A stretch of 64,000 nt of DNA, from contig WTPW01000659.1 in the NCBI GenBank assembly GCA_009809945.1, positions 120,135 through 184,134 of the forward strand, in the 5' to 3' direction. The DNA is from Gigaspora margarita. Taxonomy: Eukaryota; Glomeromycota; Glomeromycetes; Diversisporales; Gigasporaceae. Numbering within the stretch: position 1 is the first letter of the stretch; each line of letters begins with the position of its first letter. The translations under genes were made by a program, and so were the position numbers. A model generated the notes under the pieces. The model was given only the letters and a program-made list of their open reading frames with translations. It had not been told where the DNA came from and did not search any database. Below, piece after piece: positions 11,022 to 22,523 of the stretch.

Positions 11022-11853
11022 TTGAAACTGATCAAAGAAGGTATTATCGCATTGGTAAATAAGCACTTACCAAAAAAGCGTAAAGCTAAAGCCATCGTTC
11101 AAAGTATACAAAGTGAGGAACTGCAGAAAATGAGAAAGAAAGTCAAAATTCTGAGCAAATTGTATAGAAGAAACAAATATAATATAGGGAAAAACATTGA
11201 GAAAAATGACCAATATGCAATATACCAAAACCTAGAAGAGAAGAATTTTACACAAAACAGTTATTTAGTTTGGTCAGAGGAATTAGGGAAAAATTAACGA
11301 AAAAATGGAAGACCGAACACAGCACATGGCATGTGATGCAAAATAAGGCTGAAGAAAAAGACATGCAGAAATACATAGAAGCAAGAGGTAAAATGATTGT
11401 TTCAGATCAACAAAGGATGCTGAATAGTATATTGGATAGGTACGGAGACAAGATAGTAATAGATAGGTTAGTGGTAGATAAGGAGGGAGATGAGATCCTG
11501 GTAAATAACGAAGTAGAAGTAAAGAACTATGTAGCAGAACACTTTAAAAATCAGTACAGCTCTAGAAAGATAAAGGTAGAAAAAATGGATGACAAATGGA
11601 AAGAGCAGTATAGACCAATTGAAGATATAGATGGAAACTGGTATAAAGAGCTAACTGAGGAGATAAGTAAACAGGAATGGCTAGAAGCCATGGAAAAGAC
11701 CAAAAATAACTCAGCGCCAGGTGCATCTGGAATAACGTATCCGGTACTTAAAAAAGTAGGGAAGAAAACTAATAAAATACTGTGAACATTTGCAATCATG
11801 TGTATAAGAAGTGGAAAAATCCCAAAATAATGAAAAAAGCTTAATGTACGCAA
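11022..11853 (+). pseudogene. LINE reverse transcriptase, N-terminal part (broken)
   Basis: Two overlapping frames, 11022-11297 and 11270-11785, carry a lysine/glutamate-rich leader. They end in SAPGASGITYPVLKK (about 11715-11760), the RT block that contacts template and starts the fingers. A frame change near 11275 and a stop at 11783 interrupt it. The reading continues weakly to about 11850 before the next long frame. The long leader is as expected between a lost endonuclease and the RT fingers. Confidence 0.7.
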
Positions 11854-11903
11854 TACCCAAAAATAAATTTTGGAACTATAATCTTAATAACATTTGACCA
11901 ATA

Positions 11904-13502
11904 ATGTTATTAGAAACACTGCGCAAAACAACAGTAAGGATAATTAATGGAAGGATGAGCAAAATGATTAAAAACAAAGGAAAACTAAAAGGAAATAATT
12001 TCGCTGGCCTGCCCAGAGATTCCACAAGCACCCCAATACAGATAATGAACAATATAATCGAGGAAGCAAGAGGGAAAGGGAAAGAACTCTGGGTTTTATT
12101 GCAAGACATGAAAAAGGCATTTGACTCTGTAAGCCTTTTTATGCTCAAACTTGCAATGGAAAGAATCAAAATACCGCTGAGGGTCATAGAAATCTTACTG
12201 GACTTATATGAAAATCAGAAAATTGAAGTCATTATAGCATTTGGCAATAGCCGAGAAGTAAATGCGAAAGATGGTATCGACCAAGGGGAGGTGGTGTCGC
12301 CTTTAATGTAAAGAATATTCTATGATCCCTTGTTAAGAATAGTACAGGAACAAAAAAGCTTGGGATATGAGATATCAGTACAATGGCCTGCTGACATAGT
12401 AACAGAAAAGACTGATGAAATATCATGGAGACAGGCAGCAATGGTCTATATAGACGATACCACGTGGATCGCAAAGTCAAAGGAAGACCTAAAATCAATT
12501 ATAAGTATAGCTAACGAATTCTATGAAATTAATGATATAAAAATAAACGGAAAGAAGTCAGAGCTCTTAGTAATTAATGGCAATGGTACGAAGTTAAATG
12601 TTGAAGTAGAAGAAAATAAAAGCATAGTGCAGGCAAAAAATGCAGATCAAGCAGTAAGATTCTTAGGAGTCTGGCTAATAGGAAAGGGGGAAAAAAGGCA
12701 TGTAAATAAAATAATCCAAAGAGAAATAGATGTACTAGTGCAAGTAGTTAAGAAAAAGAGGATTACGTTGAGTCAGCTAATATATATAAACAATAAGGTA
12801 TTACTGCCAAAGGCAGAATACAGGCTGCAAACAACACTTCTAAGTAGAAAGGAATGCAAAAAACTGCAATGGCCATTTCTAAGAATATTAAAACAAAAAA
12901 GCTGTCTAGCCTTGAACACGTCGAATAGTATATTGAGTCATAGAAACATAGTAGGGGTGCAATTTCTATGGAATAGTCACATGGCATATCACATCACAGG
13001 ACTAGCGATAAAACTCAATGATACCGAAGGGGCAGGTAACTCAACATGGATCTGTATCAAACAAGCACAAGTTTATAACAAGTGCACAAAATCGATATTA
13101 AGCTTAGAGAAGAAACAACTAAATGCTATAGAAGTTACGCACAATATGGCACTTCATGTAATAAGAGAAGCACATGTTCTAGGTTTCGGATTTGAAGTAG
13201 GACATATGGAAAAATGTTTAGAAATTGTGGAAAGAGGAATGGAGATACGAAAAATACTGCGAAAGGACTTAGAAAAAGGCTTCTAGAGTGAACAGAACTT
13301 ACAACTATATCTGGTAGAGCAGCGAATTAATAAAGACAGTGAAAGAATGCTAACATGGGAACAAGTAAGAAATATAAGGAACAAGAAAGGTTCTGGGAAA
13401 AAGCCAGAGTGGTACAAGTTTCTAGTAGAAAAGATAGTTGAAGATAGGAATACAAGACAAGTCAAGAGCGAATTTAGGCAAATAATGGAAACATGTATGT
13501 GA
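11904..13502 (+). pseudogene. LINE reverse transcriptase, palm and thumb (broken)
   Basis: The frame holds LLQDMKKAFDSV (palm A, first catalytic Asp, about 12097-12132), then GIDQGEVVSPLM (about 12276-12308), then MVYIDDTTWIA. The catalytic YIDD is at 12447-12458. RFLGVWL (about 12657-12677) corresponds to the following RT block. All are in one frame, broken only by TAA at 12309 and TAG at 13284. In life it would copy the element RNA into DNA at a nicked target. The catalytic residues are intact, so decay is by stops, not by loss of the active site. Confidence 0.88.
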
Positions 13503-13948
13503 TATGACCAAAACTGGTGCAAATATCAAGTGATAGCCGAAAACATGAAATGATTGTCTTTGGTAACGGAACCAAGGGAGCACAAATAGGAAAAGTGATA
13601 GGAAGAAAGGGCCCAAAGCAAACTATGATAGTAGAACACTGGCAAAAGGGTAAAAATAGTAGTAGTACAAAACAAGAAATCACACAGTACAGTAGATGCA
13701 AAAAAAACCAAGAAAAGGACAAAAATTTGTGTATCATAAATAAAAGGTTCAAAAGTGAAAAACGGGCACTAAACAAGCGACTAGTTAAGAAGTCAGAAAG
13801 TAAGATTCTCTGTGAAATAGATCTAATAAATATAGAAGCAGTAGCTGTGGAAAACCCAAAAAAGTTGAGTATAGAGAACTAGCAGGTAGAAAGAGTAGTA
13901 ATTAGTTGTAAGGAGAGCGAGATACTCAACGAATGGATCCCAAATACC
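13503..13948 (+). pseudogene. LINE linker between RT and RNase H (broken)
   Basis: An open frame at 13517-13882 is lysine- and glutamate-rich and has no motif of its own. The frame in use changes here relative to the RT part (from codon phase 0 to phase 2), so a frameshift lies near 13500-13520. It occupies the connection region found between RT and RNase H in such elements. Confidence 0.6.
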
Positions 13949-13949
13949 A

Positions 13950-14488
13950 AAATACAAAAGAAGTTAGAAGAGTTAAGGAAAAAGCTCCAAAGAAAAGAAA
14001 ATTGGAATATCTTCACAGATGGATCTATGGAAATAATAAAAGGACAGAATGGAAGTGTACATAAACAGCAATTGAGAATCGGATGGAAAGCCTACCCAAT
14101 GAATATAGATCCTGAGAAGTTTGATGAAGATATAAGTTTTCAGGAAGCGATAGTTAACTGGCCATCATCTACAAGGGCAGAATTGGGAGCTATCGCAACA
14201 GCACTGCTAGCTGTACTATGCAAGACGAGAGTAAGAATACTCACCGATAGCAAAAATGCGATAAATCTGATCAACCAAAATATAGGACACAGTTCAGCCC
14301 GGAAGGAGCTTAAATTAAGTAATAAAAATTGGCTAAGAGCAATTAGAGACTGCATCCAAAAAAAGGAGATAAACCTAGAATTAGTCAAGGTAAAGGCGCA
14401 TGCGAGAGTAAAAGGCAATGAAGAAGCGGATAAACTCATGAAAGAAAGTGCTAGTAGAGGTGAAGGATTTAGCTTGAGTAGTGGATGA
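13950..14488 (+). pseudogene. LINE RNase H domain
   Basis: The domain shows the ordered acidic residues of RNase HI. These are D in FTDGS (14018), E in RAELGA (14180), D in LTDSKNA (14246), and VKAHARVKGNEEADKL (about 14392-14436) with the H and the last D. It would remove RNA from the RNA-DNA hybrid. The frame is open across the whole domain and ends at 14488; the catalytic set is complete, unlike the broken RT frame. Confidence 0.88.
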
Positions 14489-15430
14489 ACTAAAGGTTTA
14501 AGAATTATACCGAGGTGGAATAATCATATAGTAGATAGACCGTTAAGGAAGTTTGTGCAAGATGTACTTATAGCAATTTATGATGTTGGGTGGGCAAGCT
14601 CAGCTACAATAGGTTTGGGCATAAAAGGAGGGAATAGTATAGCGGACGTAGGCTAGAAAAGTACATGGTTGCATTTGAATAAAGTAAAAGGTAGAAACTG
14701 TTTTAACAAAAAGAGTAGTAAAAGGTGGGTACACAAAATTAAAAGGATAAATAAGCAGTTGCCAATGATATCAGTCCTACACCAAAGATATCCAAAGATT
14801 TACACAGAAGACCAATACATCACATGTCGCAGCGAGACAGAGACACAAGTTCACCTAGCAGAATGTAGTTCGCTTCAGAAAATATGGGAAGATAATGAGA
14901 CTGAAGTATTTAAAGAAGCTCTCGAAGATAAGAAATTAGACTGGGACCACGAGCAAAAATGAAAATGGGAAACTCTTTGAACCAGAAATAGTATTAAAGA
15001 TAGAAAAAAGAAAAGAAAACTTTTGTTGCAAGGTCTGGTTCCTGTAACAAAACAAGAAGAGTCGGCTACAGAAATAAAGGAGAAGAATATAATTTTCGAA
15101 CGAATAAACGCTAAATTTACGGAAAAAATATGGAAACCCAGATATAAAGCCGTGGCAGAATGGGAAAAGGAGAAGAATATAATGAAATAAGAAAGCGTAA
15201 ATTTGATGCAGGAGAGAAAATTAGCAAAGAAGCGAAAAGCTGTTAGAAAAGAAAAAAAACCAAGTGAAGAAAAAGAAACTACCCAGGACAGGTCAGAAGA
15301 CTTAAACAAGCCTATGGGTAAATTCAAAAAGATGGTTAAAGGAGCAAAATGCATTTTAAGAAATTGGATAGAGGGCGCGATGAGGCCATTCTGGATATCA
15401 TCGGCCAAGCCACAGAAAGATACAAAATAA
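14489..15430 (+). pseudogene. LINE C-terminal zinc knuckle and basic tail (broken)
   Basis: After stops at 14488 and near 14655 the same frame continues. It gives YITCRSETETQVHLAEC (about 14816-14866), a CCHC-type knuckle in which one of the usual cysteines is not visible. It then runs to a lysine-rich tail at 15203-15430. Such C-terminal knuckles are usual in RNase H LINEs and are thought to help RNA or target binding. A comparable module is at 24300-24400 on the other strand. Confidence 0.7.
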
Positions 15431-15683
15431 GAAATGATCCTGACAAAGCCAGCAAGAGCTTATCAATGACAATTTGAAAGTTTTTTATACATTAGAAAAC
15501 AGAAAATTAGAGACAAATCTTAACTGTAGCAAATTGCATTTAGGTACTTCAGTAACTGGATGAGTCTTTATTGTGATAGAGAGAGAATCGTAGGCATTAG
15601 TTTAGAAATCCTAGAATAGCATACTCATATCTTAAATAATAAAGGCAGGATTGCCCAAAAAAAATATATATATATATTCTTAT

Positions 15684-16181
15684 TAAATTAAATAAATTAA
15701 TACAAAAAATTATGTTTTTTATTTATTATAAAATCTAATTTCTCTTCTTTATAGTAAATAATTAACTAAACAAATTTTATCTTATATTTAAAATATAAAA
15801 AATTATAATTATATATTAATATTTGGTTATTATTTTGTTAACAATTACTAATTCAAATAAACTAAACATTATTAAAGCTAAAAATAATATTGAGCTATAA
15901 TATATTAAAATTTTATACAATTTGAATTAGTAATATTTAAAAAATTGTTTAAAACTACAGTATAAGTAATTTTTTTATCAAAATTGTTTAAAAGTTTTAA
16001 ACAAATCTTTCAAAAATTACTAATTAAAATTACATAAAATTTAATTTATTGTAACCCAATATTATATTAATTTATAGAAAGATTTTGACCCATTTGGATT
16101 AGTAGTTGTTAAAAAAAATCAAATCTGAATATTAATATAAAAATTATAATTTTTTGTATATAGATTTTTAATATTTAAATA
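15684..16181. repeat. Palindromic A+T-rich repeat family P1, unit 1
   Basis: From about 15815 to 16175 the DNA folds on itself: AACAATTACTAATTCAAATA on the left mirrors AATTACTAATTAAAATTACA and TTGGATTAGTAGTTGTTAA on the right. The same organisation recurs at 16897-17255 and 17490-18310. Before 15815 the sequence is simple A+T-rich spacer after the LINE tail. Confidence 0.6.
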
Positions 16182-16891
16182 TGGTTTTACTAAAGTACAC
16201 CACTGGCATTCAATGCCAGTATCAGAAATTAGATTGGAATATCATCAAAAAGTAGGTCAAAAAATCATGTGACTATATAAAATTAAAAATCTACCTCACT
16301 CTATGTGATTATTGGCCAATAAAAAATCATAATTTGGTATAACATAACATGATCAGAAAAATTTAAAACAAATGTCTCAAAACATTTCTTTTTTCAAAAA
16401 AAGCTTATTTCTTAAAAGTTTGCATAAGAAACCACTTTTTTTAACTAAAAAAAATTATTTTATTATATAACAACCTAAACCCAAACCCTAACTGAGCACT
16501 CACTCTAACCCTAACCTAACATAAACAAACTTGAAAGAATTTTGGTACTAATCACATGGGGTTAATTTTTAATGGTGATACTAGTGATGCCACTGAAATT
16601 GATTTTTGAAAAAGCCCTATTTCGTCTTCATTAAAGAAAATTAAAATTTTTTATAAGGAAAAGCAAATAAAATTTATTCAGATGTTCCTTATAATTTTGT
16701 CTATTCAAAAAAAGTATCAAATAATTTCATCTTTCAAGTAAAATAGGTCAAAAACAATTTCGTCTTCAAATTTTAATTTCAGGTTTTCAAACCCAAAATG
16801 CTTTTGTCCTTATGTATAGGTGATACTGGGGTAGTTATCTAATTTTTGATACTGGTATTGAATGCCAATAGTGTGATTTAGTAAAACTGTT
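16182..16891. mobile_element. MITE family M1, about 710 bp, with internal telomere-like motifs
   Basis: The left terminus TGGTTTTACTAAAGTACACC plus ACTGGCATTCAATGCCAG mirrors the right one (inverse AGTTTTACTAAATCACACTA then TTGGCATTCAATACCAG). TA flanks are likely. The interior at 16489-16530 has CCCAAACCCTAACTG and CTCTAACCCTAACC, like degenerate TTAGGG repeats. It lies between two units of palindromic family P1. A smaller relative with similar ends lies at 60287-60654. Confidence 0.7.
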
Positions 16892-17489
16892 TAAATAATA
16901 ATATTTGAATTTAAATTTTTAATAACTAGTAAACCAAATAATCTAAAATTTTTACTATAAATAAAAAATAATATTGGTTACAAAATATTAAAATTTTATA
17001 CAAGTTTAAATTAGTAGTTTTGAAAATTACTTAAAAACTATAAGCAATTTTTTTAATAAAATTGTTTAAAGTTTTTAAGCAATTTGTCAAAAACTACTAA
17101 TTCAAATTAAATAAAATTTTATTATATTTTAGTTCAATATCATTTCTATCTATAGTACAGATGTTAATTTATTTAGATTAGTAGTTATTAAAAAAGCAAA
17201 TCTAGACATTAATATAAAAATTATAAATTTTTGTATATGTTTAATAGAATCTATTTGTAACTATGGTTACAGTTCTGAGCCAATCAAATTGCTAGATTAA
17301 GTATGACAAAAAATTCAAAAAATTACAAATTGCAATAACTTCAAATTGTGTCTATAAAACCAATATTTTTTTCTAGCTAAAAATGCTTCTTAAGATGTTT
17401 TATTATATAACAAATCTTTTTCTAACTCTAAATCTAACCCTAACCCTAATCTGGTTACTGTCACTGCTAGTGACAAGCACATTTTTTCT
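16892..17489. repeat. Palindromic repeat P1 unit 2 and a short telomere-motif-bearing spacer
   Basis: 16897-17255 repeats the mirror organisation of unit 1. The part 17260-17490 carries TAACCCTAACCCTAATC (about 17430) and TTTTATTATATAACAAATC, matching the interior of the MITE at 16182. It may be a decayed relative of that MITE. Confidence 0.5.
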
Positions 17490-18310
17490 TATATTAATAT
17501 TCAGAATTAAATATTTTAACAACTAGTAATTCAAATAAGCTAAAAATTTTTTGTAAACAAATATAATATTGGTCTAAACCATATTAAAATTTTATATAAA
17601 TTTAATTACATATTGGCAGATCGGTATAACATATTGGCTCAACCAATTATAATCGAGGATTATTAAAAAAATTTTACACGAAAATTTATTACAAAGTGAA
17701 TTTTCACAAAAACAGCCTTTTTAACTAGCTTTGTATTTATAATTAAGTATGTAGAAAATTTCGAAATTCATGTATTTAATTATAAGCCAAAAGTAGATTA
17801 AAAAGACTATTTTTTTAAAAATTGGCTTCCGAATTTACCCTTTATAGTTATCAACCCATTTCTTAATGCCCAACCCATCCTAAAACACCTGAGTATTTCA
17901 ACAAATGATAAAAGTACTTCTTTCTATAGCTTAGCATAGCTCTTTTATTAAGTTTTATTGGTTTTTTAGCTTGTCTAGATGTCAAAGAAGCTCTTTTGTT
18001 AGTTGTAACAAGTACTTCATTTGTTAGTTTTTCAATGTTACTTAGGAGCAAATTTCTGTGTAATAGTTTATCAAAAAAATAGACCCAGTTATGCCAATCT
18101 GCTGATATGAGTAATTCTTGAAAAATTGTTTAAAAACTACAAACAATTTTATTAAAAAATTGCTTAAATATTTTAAAAAATTTAAAAACTATCTATTCAA
18201 ATTATATAAAATTTTAATGTAGCCCAATATTATATCTATTTATAGAAAAATTTTAGCTATTTGGATTATTAGTTGTTGAGAAATTCTAATTTGGAAATTA
18301 ATATAATATA
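17490..18310. repeat. Palindromic repeat P1 unit 3, interrupted by an insertion
   Basis: The left half (17490-17612) and the right half (18108-18310) together restore the P1 organisation seen in units 1 and 2. The piece between them is the insertion at 17613-18107. Confidence 0.6.
17613..18107. mobile_element. Inserted MITE-like element, about 495 bp
   Basis: The left end has GGCAGATCGGTATAAC and the right end inverted has AGCAGATTGGCATAAC, an imperfect inverted terminus. The element splits a P1 palindrome. Open frame 17863-18051 (minus) is short and unrecognised. Exact edges and target duplication are uncertain. Confidence 0.55.
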
Positions 18311-18334
18311 TTTTTTTTTTAACCTTTAAGTAGC

Positions 18335-19015
18335 ATTTGCGCCAGTTTTATTAGTTTAATTGATAATCTGCCTATCAACTGGAGAATAGGGAAAATGTGG
18401 CGTGCTTCCATATAAAATATTTTTCTTAATAAGTTAACGATACATGTCCACTAATTGAAAGTTGTAGAGCTCGTTGAGGCGCATCTAATGGTGGTTAGAT
18501 CATCCAAATCGGCCCAGTGGATGGCGAGATATCGTCGAAAAACGATTGGCCGACTATATATGTAAACAAACATTGTTTACAGAGATTTTATATAGTCGGC
18601 CAATCGTTTTTCAACGATATCTCGCTATCTACTGGGTCGATTTGGATGATCTAACCACCGTTAGATGCGTCTCGAGGAGCTCTACAACTTTCAATTAGTG
18701 GGAATGTATCGTTAATGTAGTAAGAAAAAAACTTTTAGATGGAAGCACGCCACATTTCGCCTATAGTGATTTTCATATGTGATTTCCATCATGGATTTTT
18801 ATATAGTCGGCCAATCGTTTTTCGACGATATCTCGCCATCCACTGGGCCGATTTGGATGATCTAACCACCGTTAGATGCGCCTCGACGAGCTCTACAACT
18901 TTCAATTAGTGGACATGTATTGTTAACTTAGTAAGAAAAAAATTTAGATGGAGGCACACATATTTCTCCTATTCTCCAGTTAATAGGCGAATTATCGATT
19001 AACCAAAATTAATAC
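18335..19015. mobile_element. Three-arm foldback element, family F2
   Basis: Outer ends TCTGCCTATCAACTGGAGAA (left) and the mirror TTCTCCAGTTAATAGGCGAA (right) define the element. Inside, arm 1 (about 18430-18558) is mirrored by arm 2 (about 18583-18735) around CAAACATTGTTTACA. A further copy of arm 2 follows (about 18797-18940). All arms carry AGCTCTACAACTTTCAATTA and GGCCGATTTGGATGATCTAA or complements. A diverged relative is at 30264-31444. Confidence 0.75.
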
Positions 19016-20320
19016 AAATTGCCAAAAATCAAAGAATATCAACTAGCAAACTAAATACTATGGCTGTGCAGAACCCAATCTTTTTACAATGATCTGAGTT
19101 TGGCTACCGCACTGATGTTTGTCTACCAAGAATTAGTTTAAGTTATCAACCTTATACTTCTCCAAAGTTACAATGAGGCTCTCAGCTTCCTCTTCATATT
19201 CTAATCTTTCAAAAAACTTCATCTCTGAGCTACTCATAAGGATGAAGAAAAAGAAAGGATATATAAAAAAAGGGGGATTATACAACTAAACAAATCCAAC
19301 AAACAAACCCAAAAATAAAACAAACTAAGAAAAACAGACAAAAAGAGAAGAACAAAGAAAAGTCATGAAAAAATAGAAATGAAGGTGCTAATACATCTAA
19401 ACACTAAATGATAAAAATTATATAACACTACATAAATATCTATTTATGAATATGTTATATATACTAAAAGAAAAAAGAAAAATCTAGAATTCAATTAAGC
19501 CTGATCAGCCTACAACTTTGCATTACCATCTCATTATGCGTTATTCCTGTTTACTACTTTGCATGCCTTCTTTCTGATTAGGATAGGAACAATAATGCTG
19601 ATCTTTTGAAAGGAGTACGCTGGATTTCCCACTTTTTTGCCAAAATTCTAGTTAAAAAAAGCTCAGCAAGAATATAATAAAAGGGGTTCATAAATTTTCT
19701 CTTGAACTTGCATCAAAAAACCTTAAAGAGAATATTAAAAAACTCATTTTCTTTTAATTTACTGTCTAGCCAAACCAAGGTATCTTCATCAACAGAAGGG
19801 AAACTTCTACCAAAATTTCTTGTACCAAGGGCACCCACTACCAGTTATTTTGCACAACCAACGCTTCTGGCTTGCTTGCCAAATATAAAGGAGTCCCACT
19901 TAATAGTGTTGACCTTTATATGAACTGATGTATGAAGTTGCTTCATCTATTACTAAAAGAAATTTTTTGTTTTATGTTTATTTAGAATTTTGGTGCAAGT
20001 AATCATTGAATTAATATAATATTATAGTACTGTATTTATCATTTATTAATATATAATACTATAGTAGATTATATACTATATATAGTAAATACTTTAATAC
20101 TATTAGCTATATTAAAACTTTCTTTACTTTTAGAAAATTATATAAGCTTCTGTACTTTTTATTTAAAATTTTATTTAGGGCTATGGCAGATATTATATAA
20201 TAGCATGGGGTGTGAAGTAAACCAAAGTCTTAAATTACATATATATATTATAATATATCACTAATAGATTAAACTTTTAGTATTAATTAAATTTATATAA
20301 ATAAAATATATACTATTATA
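19016..20320. other. No intact gene; possible decayed coding traces on the minus strand
   Basis: Minus-strand open stretches at 19133-19237 (34 codons, SSSEMKFFERLEYEEEAES near its start) and between about 19560 and 19920 are less A+T-rich than the flanks. They read like protein (for example FGRSFPSVDEDTLVWLDSKL), but in more than one frame and with stops. I do not recognise the family. From 19940 to 20320 the DNA is plain A+T-rich spacer. Confidence 0.35.
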
Positions 20321-20325
20321 GTATA

Positions 20326-22510
20326 TTTTTGAGTGCTAAACAAGTTTATTTAGGGCTCAAAGTTATAATTCATTAGTAAAATTTTGTATGATACTGAATT
20401 TTCTAAATTTTTATTAATAAAAATATAGAAAACTCTGTATTTTGCAAAATTTCTAATGAATTATAACTTTGAGCCTAAGTAAACTTGTTTAACACTAAAA
20501 GCTGCATTATTTTAGTATATAATTATTTATTTTTTTTGATTTTTGAAATAAAGATGAGTAAATTTGGTAAATTTTCATCAAAATGTAATATTGCTCATCT
20601 TCCTTTAAAAATTTAAAAAAATAAAAGAATATATAATAATATAGTATATATCTTTTGGTGCTAAACAAGTTTACTTAGAGTTCAAAGTTATAATTCATTA
20701 GTAAAATTTTGTATAATTCCAAATTTCCTATATTTTTATTAATAAAAAAATATAGAAAATTCTATATAATGTGCAATTGTACTAATGAATTATAACTTTG
20801 AACTCTAAGTAAACTTGTTCATCACCAAAAAATATACTATATTAGTAAATATTTTTTTATTTTTTTTAAATTTCAAATAAAGATGAGCTATATTACATTT
20901 TGATGAAAATTTACCAATTTTACTCATTTTTATTTCAAAAATTCAAAAAATAAATAATCTTATACTGAAATAATGCAGTTTTTAATACTAAACAAGTTTA
21001 ATTAAGGCTTAAAGTTATAATTCATTAGTAAAATTTTGCATAATACAGAATTTTCTATGCTTTTATTAATAAAAATATAGATAATTTAGTATTATGCAAA
21101 ATGTTACTAATAAATTATAACTTTAAGCTCTAAGTAAACTTGTTCAGCACTAAAAATTACATTATTCTGGCATATAATATTTATTTTTTTGAATTTTTGA
21201 AATAAAGATGAGTAAATTGGTAAATTTTTATCAAAAAAGTATTTTTGCTTATCTTTATTTGAAAAATTAATAAAATTAAAAGAATATCTGATATATACCA
21301 AAATAATGTATTTTTTGGTGCTAAACAAGTTTACTTAGGAAAATTGTTTATAATTCATTAGTAAAAGTTTGTATAATACAGAATTTTCTATATTTTTTTA
21401 TTAATAAATATATAAAAAATTCTGCATTATACAAAATTTTACTTTTTTTTTTTTTGTGTCAAAGTTACTGCTATGGTATGAAGGCATTTATTCAAGTTTC
21501 TGGATCAAGGGCGCCTCCAAGGACATCTGACATTTGTTACATTGATGAGAGTACAACTAGCCACACGTACAACTTTTGGTTGTCTAATTTAAGTAGTCAC
21601 CTGAAGGTTCTACACTAATTGCTATACCTGTAATCTGACTAGGGGGTTACCTATTTAAACCCTCTAGTCCATGCTTTGTCTGTCAATCCTACTTGTATCA
21701 CTGGTACAGTCCTCTGATACATAAGTCAGTCGAGGCCAGTTCCGGATTCTATGTAAACTCTCTTAGGACTAATTTATCCTTGCAGTACACTTAGTAGAGC
21801 AGTTCCTGACCCACACAGGTATTACCTACACTTCGGTAACTTATGCTACAGCTTTACCTATATACTTGCAGTCAGAGCTAACCATTAAACTGCTATTGTT
21901 ACCTACTTCTGCCCTTGTGAGGTTTACTCCAATCCCAATACCCACTACAACCTTCCTATCGGTTCTTCCTTAGTATCCCCAAACTTCCAAACCAATTAGC
22001 CCAGAAGGGTTGGTCAGCCTGACTTTAAGTGCTGAATGGACTCCCTCTCTTTGGTACATGCTGCCGAAATACATGTCCTTTTCCTCTAGTGCGACTCTGG
22101 TGGCCAGGTTGGTGGACCCCCTTCTCGAGGATCTTGTCATCCGGTTCTCTGGCTCTGGTTTTCGATATTCCAATTATGGTTAGCACTGTTAAAGATCTTT
22201 GCTACTTCCTCACTCGGAACCTCCAAACGGGTATCCATTTTCTGATTCTTGGATTTTGTGCACCTGGCAGCTCTCATTCAAGATGGTATACCAAAGGACC
22301 AACGAGGAGAAATAGTACCGTAATACAGCCTATTTTCCAAACCGTCGCCAGTGGGATTTGAACTCTAAACCTGCTGCTTGGGGGTAACAACTTACCAACT
22401 TCTCTAAGTCGCCACACCCCTACAAAATTTTACTAATGAAATATAACTTTGTATACTAATAAACTTTTTTAGCATGCAAAAATACATTATTTCAGTATAT
22501 AATTATATTT
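20326..22510. repeat. Tandem array of four palindromic units of about 325 bp
   Basis: The phrase GCTAAACAAGTTTACTTAG or a close variant begins at about 20335, 20660, 20984 and 21318. Each unit is itself two hairpins: a larger one (arms with CAAAGTTATAATTCATTAGT) and a smaller one (arms with AAAGATGAG and CTCATCTT). The fourth unit is split by the SINE at 21444-22420. Open frame 21107-21328 is a product of these repeats. A related fragment is at 24675-24760. Confidence 0.8.
21444..22420 (-). mobile_element. tRNA-derived SINE, 977 bp, with perfect 14-bp target duplication
   Basis: The right end is the tRNA-like head in antisense, and the left end begins with the poly(T) complement of the tail. 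The 14-bp direct repeat TACAAAATTTTACT flanks it exactly (21430-21443 and 22421-22434). It splits the fourth unit of the palindromic array; units 1-3 show the empty site. It shares the same tail type as 6679-7653. An open frame on the SINE strand (21970-22173) corresponds to the one at 3783 in the first copy. Confidence 0.92.
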
Positions 22511-22523
22511 TAAACAAGTTTTT

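Larger units (their letters stand above)
10961..15673 (+). mobile_element. Degenerate LINE (RT, RNase H and zinc-knuckle), about 4.7 kb
   Basis: The order is reverse transcriptase, RNase H, zinc knuckle and a basic tail, followed by AATAATAAAGGCAGG and an A-rich end. This is the layout of RNase H-bearing LINEs (I/Tad-like groups). A 10-bp repeat ATATTCTTAT flanks it (10951-10960 and 15674-15683), a candidate target duplication; the right copy is inside A/T-rich tail, so it is not conclusive. No AP-like endonuclease is seen, so the copy is probably 5'-truncated. Several stops and frame changes make it inactive. Confidence 0.88.

Noticed and set aside
11551-13776. Several 60-100-codon minus-strand frames
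   Set aside because: All are antisense to the LINE reverse transcriptase and linker, rich in F, L and S, with no motif.
14875-15408. A 177-codon minus-strand protein
   Set aside because: It is the antisense shadow of the LINE C-terminal region; composition (F, S, L rich) fits the complement of lysine-rich code.
16489-16530. A telomere or chromosome end
   Set aside because: The TAACCC repeats are few, degenerate, inside a MITE and followed by ordinary sequence on both sides.
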